From Halarsenatibacter sp964630835 (GTDB taxonomy: Bacteria; Bacillota; Halanaerobiia; Halanaerobiales; Halarsenatibacteraceae): a DNA stretch of 16,395 bases. Under the pieces are notes generated by a model, which searched no databases, was not told where the DNA came from, and was given only the letters and a program-made list of their open reading frames with translations. The position numbers and the translations under genes were made by a program. Positions 14,919-16,395 of this stretch are shown here, piece by piece (within the stretch, counting starts at the first letter, position 1; every line of letters starts with the position of its first letter). The stretch lies in the NCBI GenBank assembly GCA_964630835.1, contig CAZVZM010000041.1, positions 1 to 16,395 on the forward strand, written 5' to 3'.

Positions 14919-16280
14919 CTAATTTAACTTATCCTGCTCCGTCTTTTCGGTGCTGCCGCTAAAATGGAAATCCTCAATCTTTAACCAGGGAACAAAACTT
15001 GTGCCGATAAGCCCGGGAGTCTTAAACCTGTCCTCGCTCAGGGCTTTAACGCTGTTAAATGATTTCATCATGTCCTGGGTAAAGCGCAGATCCTCAATGG
15101 CTTCAGCAATTTCTCCATCCTCTATCAAAAAGGTGCCATCCCGTGTGAGTCCGGTCAGCACGGCCCTGCGGGGGTTAACGACATTCATATAATGAAATCT
15201 CGTAACCAGTATTCCCCTATCAGTTTCTGCAATCAGGTCTTCGGGGGTTTTTTCTCCTCCGGCCATAACCAGATGAAGGGGAAATCCTCCCATACTTTCC
15301 CGTCCAATTGAGTGCCCGGTGGTTTCAACCCCTGCTTCTAGGGCGCTGGCAAGATCATAGGCCAGATCTCTGGCCACCCCTTCCTCAATTATTGTCAGGG
15401 GCTGTCGTTCTGCCCCCTCCATATCAAAGGGGAGTGTCATTGTCTTTTCGTGCCTGCAGTCATCATATATGGATATATTGTCTCCCCAGATCTTTTCACC
15501 GATGCGGCCGGTTAGAAAACTTCTGCCCTGCTGCACGCTGCGACCGCTAAATCCTGTGTAGGCAAGATAGCCCAGAAGATCGGCAGCTGCCAGCGGCTCC
15601 AGCACAACGGTATATTCTCCCGGGGGAAGAGTCCCGGGGGAAGAACTGTCAGAAGCCTTTCTGGCAGCGCGCTCAAAAGCCTCAGCAATTCGAAGATCAT
15701 CAGCAGTTTCTGACTGCAGTTCTGCATAGCCCGAACCTTCATTTTCCTTATCGCTTATGACAGTGTTAAAGCTGCCCATATCCCGCCTGGCATATCTCCT
15801 GATGCCCGCGGTGTTACCCAGGGCAATAAAACCCTCCTCCAGAGCTAAAGAGCCGGCAGCTGAAAAGCCTGCGGGTAGAGAATCTATACCTGAAGAGATC
15901 AGCTCAGCCCGACCGGCAACATCAAGTTTTTCCGGGAGCCTATCATCCGACTCCTCACAGCTTATCTCCTCCGGTCCATCTATCAAGGGAAGCTCATATT
16001 CCCGTTCGGGAGAGTGTTCCAGGTCTTTACGCAGCTGTTTTATCGTGCTTCTCAGCTCCTCCTCTTCCAGCCTGTTGGTTTTTGCCTCTGCTCTCCGCCG
16101 GCCCTTTGAAATCTCAATCTCAACCTCCAGATCTTCCTGAAATATATTTTGATGAATTTCAGATCCCGCAAAGCGCGTAAGTCCGTTGCTGACTCCACGG
16201 AGGAGCACCTTCATATCAAAGTCTCCCGCCCAATTCAGAATTCTATCCAGCATCATGTAGGCTTCTTTTTTATTCATCAT
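14919..16280 (-). CDS. tldE: TldE/PmbA-like subunit of a TldD/TldE metalloprotease
   Basis: This 453-residue protein has the TldD/PmbA layout. A polar N-terminal domain (about 1-210) begins with a helix and carries the FQEDLEVEIEISKGRRR strand pair (47-63). The C-terminal barrel-like domain follows: PPGEYTVVLEPLAAADLLGYL (219-239), the FSGRSVQQGRSFLTGRIGEKI stretch (244-264), DGTFLIEDGEI (381-391) and the terminal GTSFVPWLKIEDFHFSG region. There is no HExxxH zinc motif, as expected for the non-catalytic TldE/PmbA partner. In E. coli the TldD/TldE pair trims peptides such as microcin B17 precursor; the substrate here is unknown. The start overlaps the tldD stop by 11 bases, or 8 bases if the adjacent second ATG is used. 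Confidence 0.88.
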   Translation of the reverse strand: MMNKKEAYMMLDRILNWAGDFDMKVLLRGVSNGLTRFAGSEIHQNIFQEDLEVEIEISKGRRRAEAKTNRLEEEELRSTIKQLRKDLEHSPEREYELPLIDGPEEISCEESDDRLPEKLDVAGRAELISSGIDSLPAGFSAAGSLALEEGFIALGNTAGIRRYARRDMGSFNTVISDKENEGSGYAELQSETADDLRIAEAFERAARKASDSSSPGTLPPGEYTVVLEPLAAADLLGYLAYTGFSGRSVQQGRSFLTGRIGEKIWGDNISIYDDCRHEKTMTLPFDMEGAERQPLTIIEEGVARDLAYDLASALEAGVETTGHSIGRESMGGFPLHLVMAGGEKTPEDLIAETDRGILVTRFHYMNVVNPRRAVLTGLTRDGTFLIEDGEIAEAIEDLRFTQDMMKSFNSVKALSEDRFKTPGLIGTSFVPWLKIEDFHFSGSTEKTEQDKLN

Positions 16281-16395
16281 TTTTTACACCAACCTTTATG
16301 CCCCGAAATTTTGCCGGAGCGGAACCGTGACCCACGCGGGCTGTCTGGCCCGGCTGCCCTTTGCCGCAGTTGGGCACTCCGTACATCTGCCAGTG
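16270..16395 (-). CDS. tldD: TldD-like metalloprotease subunit, C-terminal end only
   Basis: The frame entering from the right edge encodes 41 residues before TAA at 16272-16270. It contains VPNCGKGQPGQTARVGHGSA and then FRGIKVG, the C-terminal signature of TldD-family proteins (CGKxxQ...V..G followed by a final strand ending in VGG in many relatives). The catalytic HExxxH part lies outside the window. Its stop overlaps the start of the tldE-like gene, so the two subunits are made together, as expected for a heterodimeric protease. The gene is cut by the window edge, not truncated in nature as far as can be seen. Confidence 0.85.
   Translation of the reverse strand, partial: HWQMYGVPNCGKGQPGQTARVGHGSAPAKFRGIKVGVKNDE

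Noticed and set aside
14919..16280. TldD (catalytic) identity for the 453-residue gene
   Set aside because: It has no HExxxH zinc motif and it follows a separate frame with a TldD-type C-terminus, so it is the TldE/PmbA-type partner.

Overview
The window looks like chromosomal DNA from a salt-adapted, fermentative-type bacterium of the Firmicutes/Halanaerobiia kind. That assignment is an inference. It rests on strongly acidic secreted proteins, strong AGGAGG ribosome-binding sites, a type II (CoaW-like) pantothenate kinase, and secreted binding proteins with no lipobox cysteine, which suits a two-membrane cell. The species cannot be named from the sequence alone.

Layout. A tRNA-Leu(GAG) gene with a near-ideal promoter lies on the + strand at the left edge. 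Every protein gene is on the - strand. Read in the direction of transcription from the right edge, they are: the last codons of tldD, a tldE/pmbA-like gene, a relic of a duplicated coaW 3' end, coaW itself, an MsrB-like gene with a C-terminal extension, a secreted protein of unknown function, and an 830-base AT-rich gap. Then come two tandem binding-protein genes and oppB-oppC-oppD-oppF, ending in a small two-helix membrane protein that converges on the tRNA gene.

The main system is a complete family-5 (Opp/Dpp type) ABC importer. The two binding proteins are homologous along their whole length and capture substrate outside the inner membrane. OppB and OppC form the channel, and OppD/OppF form the ATPase pair. 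Substrate cannot be deduced, because relatives carry peptides or oligosaccharides. The most interesting observation is that both binding proteins read as circular permutations of the normal SBP_bac_5 fold: the usual C-terminal half comes first, the usual N-terminal half follows, and an Ig-like domain closes the chain. Both permeases also carry unusually large outward-facing segments. The upstream binding-protein gene has its own promoter and a strong terminator. The second has a long structured leader and two hairpins before oppB, so expression is probably graded.

Other notable points are an MsrB-like protein in which both redox cysteine positions are serine while the zinc site is intact, and a 216-base duplication of the coaW 3' end and downstream region. 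The latter leaves a 25-codon relic, a 13-bp tandem repeat at the junction, and an inverted-repeat-bounded element present in two copies.
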